DNA from: Candidatus Equicola faecalis
Lineage (GTDB): Bacteria > Bacteroidota > Bacteroidia > Bacteroidales > Bacteroidaceae
DNA length: 64,000 nt
Direction: 5' to 3'
Assembly (NCBI GenBank): GCA_018065185.1
Contig: JAGHTU010000022.1
Coordinates: 1 to 64,000 of the forward strand
Both the position numbers and the translations under genes were made by a program. The notes under the pieces were generated by a model that saw nothing but the letters and a program-made list of their open reading frames with translations, was not told the DNA's origin and made no database searches. Shown here one piece after another: positions 43,421 through 52,383 of the stretch (its first letter is position 1; each line of letters starts with the position of its first letter).

Positions 43421-44917
43421 ATGAATGCAACGATGCCGGATTGGATAATCGAATCAAGTTGGGAGGTCTGTAATAAGGTAGGTGGAATTTATACCGTGCT
43501 TGCTTCCCGTGCAAAGACATTGGTGGATAGGATAGGCGACAGGCTGTTGTTCATCGGTCCTGATTTCTGGTTGGGGAAGGAGAATCCCCTGTTTCTCGAA
43601 GATGCTACGATTTACCCCGAATGGCATCAGAGGGCTGTGGAAGACGGCTTGAAGATAAGGACAGGACGATGGAACATACCCGGCACTCCTATTGCTATAC
43701 TCGTGGATTTCCATGATGAGTTCCATAATCGCAATGAGATATATGCCCAGATGTGGGAAGATTATGGCGTGGATTCTCTCCACGCTTATGGCGATTACGA
43801 TGAGGCTTGTATGTTTGCCATCGCTGCTGCAAAGGTGGTGGAGCATCTTTATCGCCATATCATCCTAGGCTGTGGAGAGCATGGACGGGTGATCTACCAA
43901 TGTCATGAATGGATGCTTGGCATGAGCCTCTTGTACGTCAAGAAGCATGTGCCACAGATAGCAACCATCTTCACAACCCATGCCACGACCATCGGGCGGT
44001 GCATAGCAGGCAACGGCAAACCGCTATATGAATATCTGTGGGCATATAATGGCGACCAGATGGCGCGCGAACTCAACGTGGAGAGCAAGCACAGCCTTGA
44101 GAAGCAGGCAGCATGGCATGCCGACTGCTTCACGACTGTAAGCGGCATCACTTCGCGTGAATGTACGGAGTTGCTGGACAAGTCGCCTGATGTGGTGTTG
44201 CCAAACGGCTTTGACGACTCTTTCGTGCCTGCCACCCGTGAGGCGTTTGACGCGCAACGCAACGCAGCGCGTGCGAAACTCACTCAGATGGCACAGCAGA
44301 TGGCTGGCATCACGCCATACGGTGGTGGCGAACCGCTCATCGTCAGCATAAGCGGGCGTTATGAGTATCGTAACAAAGGACTGGACATGTATCTTGAGGC
44401 TATGCGCAGACTGGGACGTGGCGAAGGCATTGGTCGTCAGGTGCTGGCATTCATCTTCGTGCCTTATTATGATGCAAGTGCTGTGGAGGTATATACCGAT
44501 TCTCGGGTGGCTATAATCCCAGTGCCACACTATCTGGAAGACTATTATGAGACAATCATCGGTTGCGACCTCTGTGTGTATCCTTCTTACTATGAGCCTT
44601 GGGGATATACGCCTTTGGAAGCCACGGCTTTCAGCGTGCCTTGCGTCACTACTGACCTGGCAGGGTTCGGGCTCTGGGCAAAAGGCAGGGAAGGAGTGCA
44701 TGTGATACACCGTACAGATTACAACTTTGATGAAGCGACAGGGGAGATAACGTCTGCCATCCGCCGTTTTGCAGGCAGAACTGGTGAGGAGGTGAGAGGT
44801 TTGCGTCAGGCTGCTTCCGCACTTGCAAAGTCGGCATTATGGAAAGAGTTCATCTCCTATTATGACGAGGCTTATGGCGTAGCTTTACATAAAGCATCGG
44901 AAAGAATAATGGAATAA
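43421..44917 (+). CDS. Glycogen synthase, GT3 type
   Basis: 498-aa glycosyltransferase that elongates alpha-1,4-glucan. WIIESSWEVCNKVGGIYTVL at the start is the GT3 (eukaryote/Bacteroidota) sugar-nucleotide loop rather than the GT5 KxGGL form. Others: YQCHEWMLG, TIFTTHATTIGR, TVSGITSRECTELL, LPNGFDDSF, and the C-terminal donor-binding SYYEPWGYTPLEATAFSVPC with the EPWGYTP acid loop. GT3 enzymes usually use UDP-glucose. The next enzyme of glycogen metabolism, the phosphorylase, lies 890 bp downstream beyond a GxxExxY insertion. Confidence 0.92.
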   Translation: MNATMPDWIIESSWEVCNKVGGIYTVLASRAKTLVDRIGDRLLFIGPDFWLGKENPLFLEDATIYPEWHQRAVEDGLKIRTGRWNIPGTPIAILVDFHDEFHNRNEIYAQMWEDYGVDSLHAYGDYDEACMFAIAAAKVVEHLYRHIILGCGEHGRVIYQCHEWMLGMSLLYVKKHVPQIATIFTTHATTIGRCIAGNGKPLYEYLWAYNGDQMARELNVESKHSLEKQAAWHADCFTTVSGITSRECTELLDKSPDVVLPNGFDDSFVPATREAFDAQRNAARAKLTQMAQQMAGITPYGGGEPLIVSISGRYEYRNKGLDMYLEAMRRLGRGEGIGRQVLAFIFVPYYDASAVEVYTDSRVAIIPVPHYLEDYYETIIGCDLCVYPSYYEPWGYTPLEATAFSVPCVTTDLAGFGLWAKGREGVHVIHRTDYNFDEATGEITSAIRRFAGRTGEEVRGLRQAASALAKSALWKEFISYYDEAYGVALHKASERIME

Positions 44918-45071
44918 GATGATTTAGATGTGTGTGAAAAAGCAATATATATGTTTTCGGGCTCTTGCAAATGATTTTTAAGTTTCTCGCTGAGATGAAA
45001 TACGTATTGACTGCATCAATATCCGCAAAATGCCGATTGTTCACATCTAAAGTGAACTTTGTTGTGAACAT

Positions 45072-45150
45072 CGCATTCTGCTATGCACTTCGTGCTCTGT
45101 ATTTCATTACGCAGAGGGCAGAGGCGCACCTTTCAGGTGCTACGCAGAGT
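45072..45150 (+). repeat. Interspersed repeat related to 43104-43155
   Basis: attctgctatgcacttcgtg, ctctgtatttcattacgcag, agggcagagg, then a small palindrome gcacctttcaggtgc. Same orientation as the 43.1-kb copy. Confidence 0.7.
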
Positions 45151-45190
45151 TTTTGCGAGTGATAATGAAGATAGAAAATGAAAGACTAAT

Positions 45191-45568
45191 ATGCAAGAGA
45201 ATGACATATCCAAGATAATCCTTGACCTATGTATTAAGATACATAAGACATTAGGACCTGGTTTGCTTGAAAAGGTCTATGAAGAATGTCTGTGTTATGA
45301 GATATCAAAGGCAGGACTTGATTACGAACGGCAGAAACCGATACCAATCGTTTATGATGGTATGGAAATGGATGAAGCATTTCGGGCGGATATTGTTGTG
45401 GCAGATAAGGTGATAATTGAACTGAAATCAGTCAGCAAAGTGGATGATGTGTTCTTTTCACAATTACTGACATATCTGAAACTGTCAGATAAGAAATTAG
45501 GGCTGTTAATAAATTTCAATACAAAAAGGATGATAGATGGTTTCCATAGAGTAGTAAATGGATTATGA
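45191..45568 (+). CDS. GxxExxY protein (PDDEXK_3 fold)
   Basis: 125 aa with the family signature GPGLLEKVYEECLCYEI (GxxExxY) at 21-37 and the nuclease-like core DIVVADKVIIELKSV (D...E-x-K). Widespread in gut Bacteroidota, often within mobile or repeat-rich DNA; no function proven. Here it stands alone between glycogen synthase and phosphorylase with interspersed repeats on both sides (45072-45150 and 45573-45645), suggesting a mobile cassette. Confidence 0.88.
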   Translation: MQENDISKIILDLCIKIHKTLGPGLLEKVYEECLCYEISKAGLDYERQKPIPIVYDGMEMDEAFRADIVVADKVIIELKSVSKVDDVFFSQLLTYLKLSDKKLGLLINFNTKRMIDGFHRVVNGL

Positions 45569-45572
45569 AATC

Positions 45573-45645
45573 TCTGCGTAGCAAGCAAGGCTTGCGTCTC
45601 TGCTCTCTGCGTCTGAGGTTTTGAATCATCAGTATGATGATTTGT
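45573..45645 (+). repeat. Interspersed repeat shared with 34433-34508
   Basis: tctctgcgtagcaagcaagg, cttgcgtctctgc, then gaggttttgaatcatcagta, tgatgattt. Immediately follows the GxxExxY gene. Confidence 0.75.
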
Positions 45646-45805
45646 GCGGAAATGGAATGTGTGTTGAAACTTGTTTACATAAGCACATCACATTTTGCAC
45701 AACACCTCTATAAGAGGCAAAACCGACTCTGCGAGAAACAAATAAAACGAGAAACATAAAGAATTTGAGAAACTAAATAAAAATAAACTTGATAAATATA
45801 GAAAA

Positions 45806-48370
45806 ATGAAAATTAGAACAAACAAAGTAAATGAGCCGACTTTTAGGGATTTGTCGGTAAAGAGTAAACTTCCGGAGAATATGTTGTGTCTGGACGAACT
45901 GGCACACAACCTGTGGTGGTCGTGGGACCATGAAGCGCGTGAACTGTGGCGCAGTATGGATGCAGACATATATGAGGAGGTGAACCACAGTCCTGTGATG
46001 CTGCTCGAAAAGATGGACCTGCATAGGCTCTCACAACTGTCAGAAGATAAGACTTTCATGCAGAACATGAATAATGTATGTCGCCGTTTCCGTGAGTATA
46101 TGGAGGCAAAGCCTGATGTTGCTCGTCCTTCTGTGGCTTATTTCTGTATGGAATACGGTCTGACACAGGTGCTGAAGATCTATTCCGGTGGTCTCGGTAT
46201 GCTGGCAGGTGACTATCTCAAGGAGGCATCCGACTCCAATGTGGATATGTGTGCTGTTGGTTTTCTCTACCGTTACGGATATTTCACCCAAAGCTTGAGC
46301 ATGGACGGTCAGCAAATAGCCAACTATGAGGCACAGAATTTCAATTCCCTACCGATAACAAGGGTCATGGACGAGAATGGACAGCCTCTCATCCTTGATG
46401 TGCCTTATATGAACTACGTTGTGCATGCTTGCGTGTGGAAGGCACAGGTGGGGCGCGTGCCGTTGTATCTGCTTGATACTGACAACGAGATGAACTCTGA
46501 GTTTGACAAGCCTATCACCCATTCTCTTTATGGTGGCGAATGGGAAAACCGACTGAAGCAGGAAATCCTGCTCGGTATTGGTGGCATGCTGCTCCTGAAA
46601 CGTCTTGGCATAAAGAAAGATATCTATCATTGTAATGAGGGACACGCTGCTCTGTGCAACCTCCAGCGTCTGTGCGACTATATCAAGGAAGACGGACTGA
46701 CGTTCAATCAGGCTCTGGAACTGGTGCGCGCATCTTCATTATATACCGTACATACACCGGTGCCTGCCGGTCATGACTATTTTGACCAAGGACTCTTTGC
46801 AAAGTACCTGTCGGGATATGCTGACGTGCTGGGCATCTCGTTTGATGAGTTTATCGGAATGGGACGTACAAACCCTGACGACCATAACGAGAAGTTCTGC
46901 ATGAGTACCTTTGCCTGCAACACATGTCAGGAGGTGAACGGAGTGAGCAAACTGCATGGATGGGTATCGCAGAAGATGTTTGCAAACATTTGGAAGGGAT
47001 ATTTCCCTGAGGAGAATCATGTGGGGTATGTCACGAATGGCGTTCACATGCCTACGTGGGCATCCAGTGAGTGGATGAGGCTCTATCTTGACAACTTCGA
47101 CAGCACATGGCTGTCTGACCAGTCAAACGAAAAGATATGGGAAGCAATCTACAAGGTGTCTGACTCCGAGATATGGAACACCCGTATGACGATGAAGACA
47201 AAACTGGTGGATTATATCAAGGAGAAGTTCTCACAGCGTTGGTTGCAGAATCAGGGCAACCCTTCGCGTGTGGTCTCTGTGCTGGAAAATATCACACCGA
47301 ATGCGCTCATCATCGGTTTCTGCCGTCGCTTTGCCACTTATAAGCGTGCGCATCTGCTCTTTACGGACATTGACCGTCTGAATCGCATCGTAAACAATCC
47401 GGAACGCCCTGTGATGTTCCTCTTCTCCGGTAAGGCTCATCCTGCCGATGGTGCCGGACAGGGGTTGATAAAGAAGATTTACGAGATATCACAGCGACCA
47501 GAGTTCCTTGGCAAGATTATCTTCCTTGAAGACTATGATATGCGCCTTGCACGCCGTCTTGTTTCAGGTGTGGATATATGGATGAACACTCCGACACGTC
47601 CGCTTGAAGCTTCTGGCACATCAGGCGAGAAAGCCGAGATGAATGGCGTTGTCAACCTCTCCGTGCTCGATGGTTGGTGGCTTGAGGGCTATCGCAAGGG
47701 TGCTGGATGGGCTCTGACAGAGAAGCGCACCTATCAGAATCAGGGGTATCAGGACCAACTGGATGCTGTGACTATTTACAACATGCTCGAAACAGAAATC
47801 ATACCTCTTTATTATAACAAGAACAGGAATGGATATTCGGAGGAATGGATAAAGGTCATCAAGAACTCTATTGCACAGATTGCTCCGCACTATACGATGA
47901 AACGTCAGTTGGACGACTATTATAATAAGTTCTATATCCGTCAGGCACAGCGTTTCAAGGCACTTGCGGCCAATGGTGCGCAACTGGCAAAGGAGATTGC
48001 ACAGTGGAAAGAGTCGGTGGCAGAGCGTTGGGATGCTATCTCGGTGGTCAATGCCGTGGATGTGCTGCCTGCTGACGGCTGTGAGAATGGGCAGAAGTAT
48101 AAGATGTCATACGTTATTGACGAGCAGGGACTGGACGATGCTGTCGGACTCGAGATGGTGCTCATCAGCGAAGCACCGGATGCAAACGGTCGTCAGTTCG
48201 GAAAGGCAATACCGTTTACCGTTACCTCTCACGAGGGCAATCTCTATACGTTTGAAGCAGAGTTTGAACCGTTGAAAGTGGGTGCATTCCGTTATGCTGT
48301 GCGTATGTTCCCGAAGAACGTTAACCTGCCTCACCGCATGGATTTCTGTTATGTTAAATGGATAGGATAA
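45806..48370 (+). CDS. glgP: Alpha-glucan (glycogen) phosphorylase, GT35
   Basis: 854-aa enzyme that releases glucose 1-phosphate from glycogen or maltodextrin. Short N-terminal region with [17 protein letters not shown], then catalytic GT35 blocks: [89 protein letters not shown], and the phosphate/PLP site [20 protein letters not shown]. This is the alpha-glucan family phosphorylase subgroup (about 850 aa), distinct from the E. coli GlgP/MalP type. No strong promoter was found near the start; transcription from the synthase promoter through the insertion is possible. Confidence 0.94.
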   Translation: MKIRTNKVNEPTFRDLSVKSKLPENMLCLDELAHNLWWSWDHEARELWRSMDADIYEEVNHSPVMLLEKMDLHRLSQLSEDKTFMQNMNNVCRRFREYMEAKPDVARPSVAYFCMEYGLTQVLKIYSGGLGMLAGDYLKEASDSNVDMCAVGFLYRYGYFTQSLSMDGQQIANYEAQNFNSLPITRVMDENGQPLILDVPYMNYVVHACVWKAQVGRVPLYLLDTDNEMNSEFDKPITHSLYGGEWENRLKQEILLGIGGMLLLKRLGIKKDIYHCNEGHAALCNLQRLCDYIKEDGLTFNQALELVRASSLYTVHTPVPAGHDYFDQGLFAKYLSGYADVLGISFDEFIGMGRTNPDDHNEKFCMSTFACNTCQEVNGVSKLHGWVSQKMFANIWKGYFPEENHVGYVTNGVHMPTWASSEWMRLYLDNFDSTWLSDQSNEKIWEAIYKVSDSEIWNTRMTMKTKLVDYIKEKFSQRWLQNQGNPSRVVSVLENITPNALIIGFCRRFATYKRAHLLFTDIDRLNRIVNNPERPVMFLFSGKAHPADGAGQGLIKKIYEISQRPEFLGKIIFLEDYDMRLARRLVSGVDIWMNTPTRPLEASGTSGEKAEMNGVVNLSVLDGWWLEGYRKGAGWALTEKRTYQNQGYQDQLDAVTIYNMLETEIIPLYYNKNRNGYSEEWIKVIKNSIAQIAPHYTMKRQLDDYYNKFYIRQAQRFKALAANGAQLAKEIAQWKESVAERWDAISVVNAVDVLPADGCENGQKYKMSYVIDEQGLDDAVGLEMVLISEAPDANGRQFGKAIPFTVTSHEGNLYTFEAEFEPLKVGAFRYAVRMFPKNVNLPHRMDFCYVKWIG

Positions 48371-48383
48371 ACAAAAAGTTTTG

Positions 48384-48391
48384 TATCTTTG
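48384..48391 (+). promoter_or_regulatory. Probable -7 element of the DUF3127 gene
   Basis: TATCTTTG, 19 bp before the start codon; no well-placed TTG seen. Confidence 0.45.
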
Positions 48392-48410
48392 CAAATAAAA
48401 TAAGAAAGAA

Positions 48411-48782
48411 ATGGAAATAACAGGAAAAATCATCGCTGCTCTTGAGGCTCGTGGAGGTACGTCTTCACGCACGGGTGGCACTTGGAAATCACAGGAGTTT
48501 GTCATTGAAACACACGATAACTATCCGCGTAAATGCGTCTTTACCGTCTTCGGTGAAGAGCGTCTGCAGCAGTTTAACATACAGGTGGGTGAGGAAATGA
48601 CGGTTTCGTTTGATATTGACGCACATGAGTGGAATGGTCGTTGGTTTAACGATATCCGTGCATGGAAGGTTGACCGCAATGCCACTGCACCGGTAGCAGG
48701 TGAGGCCGTGACACCAGCAGATGCTCCTGCTCCTCCAGTGGATGCACCGGAGGAAGGCTCGGCAGACGATCTGCCATTCTAA
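48411..48782 (+). CDS. DUF3127 OB-fold-like protein with SSB-like tail
   Basis: 123 aa. Residues 1-88 form the DUF3127 domain (MEITGKIIAALE, WKSQEFVIETHDNYPRKCVF, HEWNGRWFNDIRAWKVDR), whose strand pattern suggests an OB fold. An Ala/Pro/acidic linker leads to the end DDLPF, closely like the DDIPF tip by which SSB recruits repair and replication proteins. A single-stranded nucleic-acid-binding role is thus plausible but unproven. Monocistronic, with a perfect terminator. Confidence 0.85.
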   Translation: MEITGKIIAALEARGGTSSRTGGTWKSQEFVIETHDNYPRKCVFTVFGEERLQQFNIQVGEEMTVSFDIDAHEWNGRWFNDIRAWKVDRNATAPVAGEAVTPADAPAPPVDAPEEGSADDLPF

Positions 48783-48800
48783 GAATAGGGTAGCGCGACA

Positions 48801-48845
48801 AAAAAACGACCACATAAGCAATCCTTATGTGGTCGTTTTTTGTTT
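48801..48845. terminator. Bidirectional terminator between DUF3127 and the restriction gene
   Basis: Perfect 18-bp inverted repeat (48801-48818/48824-48841) with A-run on one side and T-run on the other (GGTCGTTTTTTG). Suitable for both convergent genes. Confidence 0.92.
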
Positions 48846-48979
48846 GCTTTCAGTTCGGGAATGGCGTAAATCTAATTGTTTATGCAAAAGGATTAAGAGG
48901 AACTGACGGTTTTTCATAATAATTCAAATAAACACTTTTTGCTATTCCGGTTGAAGCCACCTCGTCAATGCTTACACTA

Positions 48980-49657
48980 TCATTTATCTACGTCTGGAAA
49001 TTGCAATTTACCATTTTCATCGCGTAATGGTGTTTTCTTTATTTTTTCGATAGGCATTGAAAGTCCAGTCTTTTTACTCCATTTTATATGGCTATTTATA
49101 CCATGCTTTACATATACTCCTAAAACCTCTTCACAAAAAGAAATTAATTCTTTATCTTTTGATTTTTGAGCTAATTCATAAAGGCGAATAAACATTTTTT
49201 TGCCAGTTTCAGTCTGCCCATAATTCTTTTTTCTAAAATTATGTTGTGCGCATAATGTTTGCCCATTTTCAATCGTTGCTTTACCACCAAAATCCTTTGG
49301 CTTGATATGATCAACTTGCAGTTCAACTCCGTCTTCTCTGCCCTTACCACAAATCACACATTTGTAGCCATCTCGTTTCATTATGATTTCTTTTTGTTCT
49401 GGTGTAAAATCCTCTAGTTCACGGTGAACAACAAAATCAGGATCGTAACGATATACTCCTTTTTTTATTTTTTGCAAAAAACCTTTTTGTGCAAGGGAAC
49501 GTATTGCTCTATCTGGGTCGCGAAAGACTTCTCCTGTACGTTCTTTCCACTCTTTCACCACCCAATCAACAACTTCGGGATGTTCAATATCGCGTTTTGG
49601 ATTTTGTGTAAAATACTCCTTTATTAAATCTAATTGTGAAAATTTTCTTTTAGCCAT
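48980..49657 (-). CDS. HNH restriction endonuclease (type II)
   Basis: 225 aa. N-terminal winged-helix-like region (FSQLDLIKEYFTQNP, DRAIRSLAQKGFLQKIKKGVY) may read DNA; the HNH/beta-beta-alpha-metal nuclease follows with CVICGKGREDGVELQVDHIKP, the Asn of ENGQTLCAQHN, and zinc cysteines. Placed 5 bp after a DNA methyltransferase on the same strand, which makes it the restriction partner. The recognition sequence cannot be read from the protein. Confidence 0.88.
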   Translation of the reverse strand: MAKRKFSQLDLIKEYFTQNPKRDIEHPEVVDWVVKEWKERTGEVFRDPDRAIRSLAQKGFLQKIKKGVYRYDPDFVVHRELEDFTPEQKEIIMKRDGYKCVICGKGREDGVELQVDHIKPKDFGGKATIENGQTLCAQHNFRKKNYGQTETGKKMFIRLYELAQKSKDKELISFCEEVLGVYVKHGINSHIKWSKKTGLSMPIEKIKKTPLRDENGKLQFPDVDK

Positions 49658-49662
49658 TTCTC

Positions 49663-50487
49663 TTAAAATAATGATTGTCCTAATCTATTTTTTATTAACT
49701 CACAATAATTTGTATCAAGTTCAATACCTACACCAATGCGATTTGTATCCCTTGCAACAAGTAAAGTTGTACCACTTCCTGCAAAAGGATCAAAAACAGT
49801 GTCTCCAACATAACTGAAAAGTTTGATACAACGATATGGTAATTCTTTCGGGAATGGTGCAGGATGTCCTATTCTTTTTTTGCTTTCTCCGTTAAAAGTC
49901 CAAATACCATTTGTCCAATCTATAAATTCCTCTTTCGATATATCAGAAAGTTTGCTTCCGTGTGTTTTCTTCCATTGATGTTTATAAAATACTGCTATTA
50001 ATTCAACTGGTGCAATCACAGAGGGAGCAGAAGCAGATTTCCAAGATCCCCATGCTGTTCTCCTTGAGATATTACCCTCATTCCATATAATAGTAAATTT
50101 ATACCTCCACCCAACTTCTTGAGCGATCTTTGTCAAGTCAGCACCAACGGAATGCTCACCACCTTTATTTTTGTCTAACGGAATATTTAAGCAAAAACGT
50201 GCCTCGTCATTACTCCAGTCGTAACAATTTTTCATCCAAAGTCGTGAAAATTGCAGATATTGACTATAATCTATTGTATCGTCATTGGAGTTATACTCAA
50301 TTCCCACATTGTAAGGCGGTGAAGTAACAATCAAATCAGCAAAAGGTCTATCAAATAATGTTTTTTCAGTAGAATCACCTTTGTAAAGTGTTACATTTTT
50401 ATCGCAAAAGAAAACATTTGCTTTTTTGCTATTATTAGGTTGGTTAAATGTTGTGTTTATTCTTTTTTCTGCTATAACTAATTCCAT
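49663..50487 (-). CDS. DNA methyltransferase (beta class, N4-cytosine or N6-adenine)
   Basis: 274 aa. Catalytic motif IV DLIVTSPPYNVGIEYNS comes first (about 51-67), the SAM-binding motif I FDPFAGSGTTLLVARD near the C-terminus (about 237), which is the beta-class order. TSPPY is commonest in N4-cytosine enzymes but occurs in adenine enzymes too. It protects host sites from the downstream HNH nuclease. Expressed first in the operon, from a clear promoter. Confidence 0.9.
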   Translation of the reverse strand: MELVIAEKRINTTFNQPNNSKKANVFFCDKNVTLYKGDSTEKTLFDRPFADLIVTSPPYNVGIEYNSNDDTIDYSQYLQFSRLWMKNCYDWSNDEARFCLNIPLDKNKGGEHSVGADLTKIAQEVGWRYKFTIIWNEGNISRRTAWGSWKSASAPSVIAPVELIAVFYKHQWKKTHGSKLSDISKEEFIDWTNGIWTFNGESKKRIGHPAPFPKELPYRCIKLFSYVGDTVFDPFAGSGTTLLVARDTNRIGVGIELDTNYCELIKNRLGQSLF

Positions 50488-50516
50488 TTAAGTAATGTTT
50501 TTAAGGTATTCGTTTA

Positions 50517-50547
50517 CAAAGTTAGCATATATTCAGCATTGAGCCAA
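50517..50547 (-). promoter_or_regulatory. Promoter of the restriction-modification operon
   Basis: Minus strand TTG (50547-50545), 20 nt, TAACTTTG (50524-50517), 30 bp before the methyltransferase start. Confidence 0.75.
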
Positions 50548-50856
50548 AACTACATTTGTCACATATCCTATTATACCATTATACAATTCATCCAAATCTT
50601 CAAGATCCTGCGCCAATGTAGTATGTTATATTTTGCATAGTAATAAGTATAGTTTTTCTCTTTGCAAAATTAGCGCAAGGCGAGTGAAAAGCCAAATTTA
50701 ATATTTTGAGTTTTGCCGAGCCGAAGCCTAATTTCAACAAAGTTAAAATTACCAAAACTTATCAGGGGAGGGCTTGGTTTCCTATCAATTAGGGGTGGGC
50801 TTCAATCAAACGGAGGCCATATTTCTATCGAGGGCAACCCCTATTTCCATAAATGA

Positions 50857-50966
50857 AGTTTGGATACCTATCAAGGGAGTCTCGTATAACCATCGAAGGA
50901 GTGTCGGATTCCCATCGAAGGGGTCTCGTATAACCATCGCAGGGATGCCATGCACGGCATCGGAGG
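50857..50966. repeat. 22-nt period tandem repeat array, locus 3 first block
   Basis: Units at 50857 (21 nt), 50878, 50900, 50922 (22 nt each) and 50944 (23 nt). The middle three share agtctcgtataaccatcgaa followed by gg, with substitutions. Confidence 0.8.
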
Positions 50967-51102
50967 AGCCCCTCGACAGCATCAGAACACCCCTAAGAAA
51001 GCACCGAATATTCCCTCCAATTGGAATATCTGTTCCGCGACTTTGGACGGCGAGAAACGAGCCTTTGAACGCCCTCTTGCAAACGATGGGAAGACGAGGC
51101 AC

Positions 51103-51190
51103 AAACGAGCGCTTGTCGAGGCTTAAACGAGCGTTTGTCGAGGGTCAAACGAGCGTTTGTCGAAAGGTCATCGTGCGTTTGTCAAAAATC
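51103..51190. repeat. 22-nt period tandem repeat array, locus 3 second block
   Basis: Units at 51103, 51125 (22 nt), 51147 (23 nt) and 51170 (21 nt), all near aaacgagcgtttgtcgaggg plus tc. More uniform than the first block. Confidence 0.85.
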
Positions 51191-51236
51191 ATGCGTCCGT
51201 TTCACATGTTTTTTCTATTTCTCATCGCAGAGTTTT

Positions 51237-51325
51237 GCAAGTTATGAGTTATAAGCTCCGAGTCCTTTCAAGTGTTTAGAGTGTCTTCCCTTATACCTTA
51301 TTAAACGCGCGCGCGCGTGCGCGAG
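51237..51325. repeat. CG-alternating tract with conserved flank, copy 2
   Basis: gttatgagttataag, then tcttcccttataccttatta and CGCGCGCGCGCGTGCGCG. On the complement the CG tract is followed by taataaggtataagggaaga, closely matching 32643-32690. Confidence 0.6.
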
Positions 51326-51416
51326 AAAAGAGAAAGTTTTTGCAGACAATAAGCCTCAATCAAGAAATAATTTTTATTTTTGCATATGAATGAGAAAACA
51401 CAACAGAATGCAGCAC

Positions 51417-52364
51417 ATGAAGAAAAGAAACACACTACTTGCACTGGCTTTTTTTGTTTCCTGTCTGTGTGCGTTTTCCCAGAAACTGCCACAGAATGAG
51501 ACATATCTAAAATATATCAGTCAATACAGGAATGTGGCTGTGAACGAGATGTACCGTTATGGCATTCCTGCTTCCATCACCATGGCACAGGGACTGCTGG
51601 AGAGTGGGGCAGGGCAGAGCGAACTGGCAAGGAAAGCAAACAATCACTTCGGAATAAAATGTGGTGGCGACTGGAATGGTCCTACTTCATATCATGATGA
51701 TGATGCAACGGGAGAGTGTTTCCGTTCATACGACTCGGTGCTTGAGAGTTTTGAAGACCATTCGCAGTTCTTGCGTGTGCGCGAGCGTTATTCACGTCTG
51801 TTCAAACTGAAAAGGACAGATTATAAGGGCTGGGCATACGGGTTGAAGGCAGCAGGATATGCCACCTCACCTACATACGCCCAGAGCCTGATACGAATCA
51901 TTGAGACGTATGAGCTTTATAAACTGGACACGGCAGCTCCGGTGCTGTCGCAGACACAGGGTGAAGCCGTTGGTGGAGCAACTGTTGGGTATAACCATGG
52001 TGCACTTCCATCGACAACATCAAGACCTATATATCAATACAACAAAAACTATTATATCGTGGTGAAGCAGGGCGACACGTTCCGTTCACTATCGAAAGAG
52101 TTGGGCATATCACGCCGCAAACTGGCATCTTATAATGAGCGTAACAAGGACGACGTGCTGACTCAGGGCGAGATATTATATTTGAAGAAAAAACAGTCAA
52201 AGGCAGAAAAGAAATACAAAAAAGTGCCACACGTGGTGAAGGCTGGTGAATCAATGTACACCATTGCCCAACGTTATGGTATGAGGCTCGACAAGCTGTA
52301 TAAGATGAATCATCTGTCGGCAGACTATAAGATAAGGGTGGGAGACAAACTGAAAGTACGATAA
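51417..52364 (+). CDS. Secreted N-acetylglucosaminidase (GH73) with two LysM domains
   Basis: 315 aa from ATG 51417, chosen because MKKRNTLLALAFFVSCLCAF is a signal peptide and a -7-like box lies at 51375-51382; in-frame ATGs at 51390 and 51408 are upstream. GH73 domain about 30-165: NEMYRYGIPASITMAQGLLE with the catalytic Glu, NNHFGIKCGGDWNG, FRSYDSVLESFEDHSQFL. Two LysM repeats follow (YYIVVKQGDTFRSLSKELGI and HVVKAGESMYTIAQRYGM). It cuts peptidoglycan glycan strands, probably for growth, separation or remodelling. pdxK-like gene follows at 19 bp. Confidence 0.9.
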   Translation: MKKRNTLLALAFFVSCLCAFSQKLPQNETYLKYISQYRNVAVNEMYRYGIPASITMAQGLLESGAGQSELARKANNHFGIKCGGDWNGPTSYHDDDATGECFRSYDSVLESFEDHSQFLRVRERYSRLFKLKRTDYKGWAYGLKAAGYATSPTYAQSLIRIIETYELYKLDTAAPVLSQTQGEAVGGATVGYNHGALPSTTSRPIYQYNKNYYIVVKQGDTFRSLSKELGISRRKLASYNERNKDDVLTQGEILYLKKKQSKAEKKYKKVPHVVKAGESMYTIAQRYGMRLDKLYKMNHLSADYKIRVGDKLKVR

Positions 52365-52383
52365 TAAATAATTCTAAAAAACG

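Larger units (their letters stand above)
50488..51416. other. 929-bp intergenic region with tandem repeats and CG tract
   Basis: Between divergent methyltransferase and glucosaminidase genes. Holds the R-M promoter, the two blocks of 22-nt-period repeats (50857-50966 and 51103-51190), the CG tract at 51305-51325 and a -7-like TATTTTTG at 51375-51382 for the glucosaminidase. A 157-codon plus frame through the repeats reflects the repeats and has no protein-like features. Confidence 0.6.

Noticed and set aside
22337..51190. 22-nt repeats as CRISPR arrays
   Set aside because: Units are contiguous with no unique spacers, the sequence is degenerate, and no cas gene is present.
50774..51247. 157-codon plus-strand frame in the R-M/glucosaminidase interval
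   Set aside because: It is made of 22-nt repeats, begins with TTG, and shows no protein domain or sensible composition.
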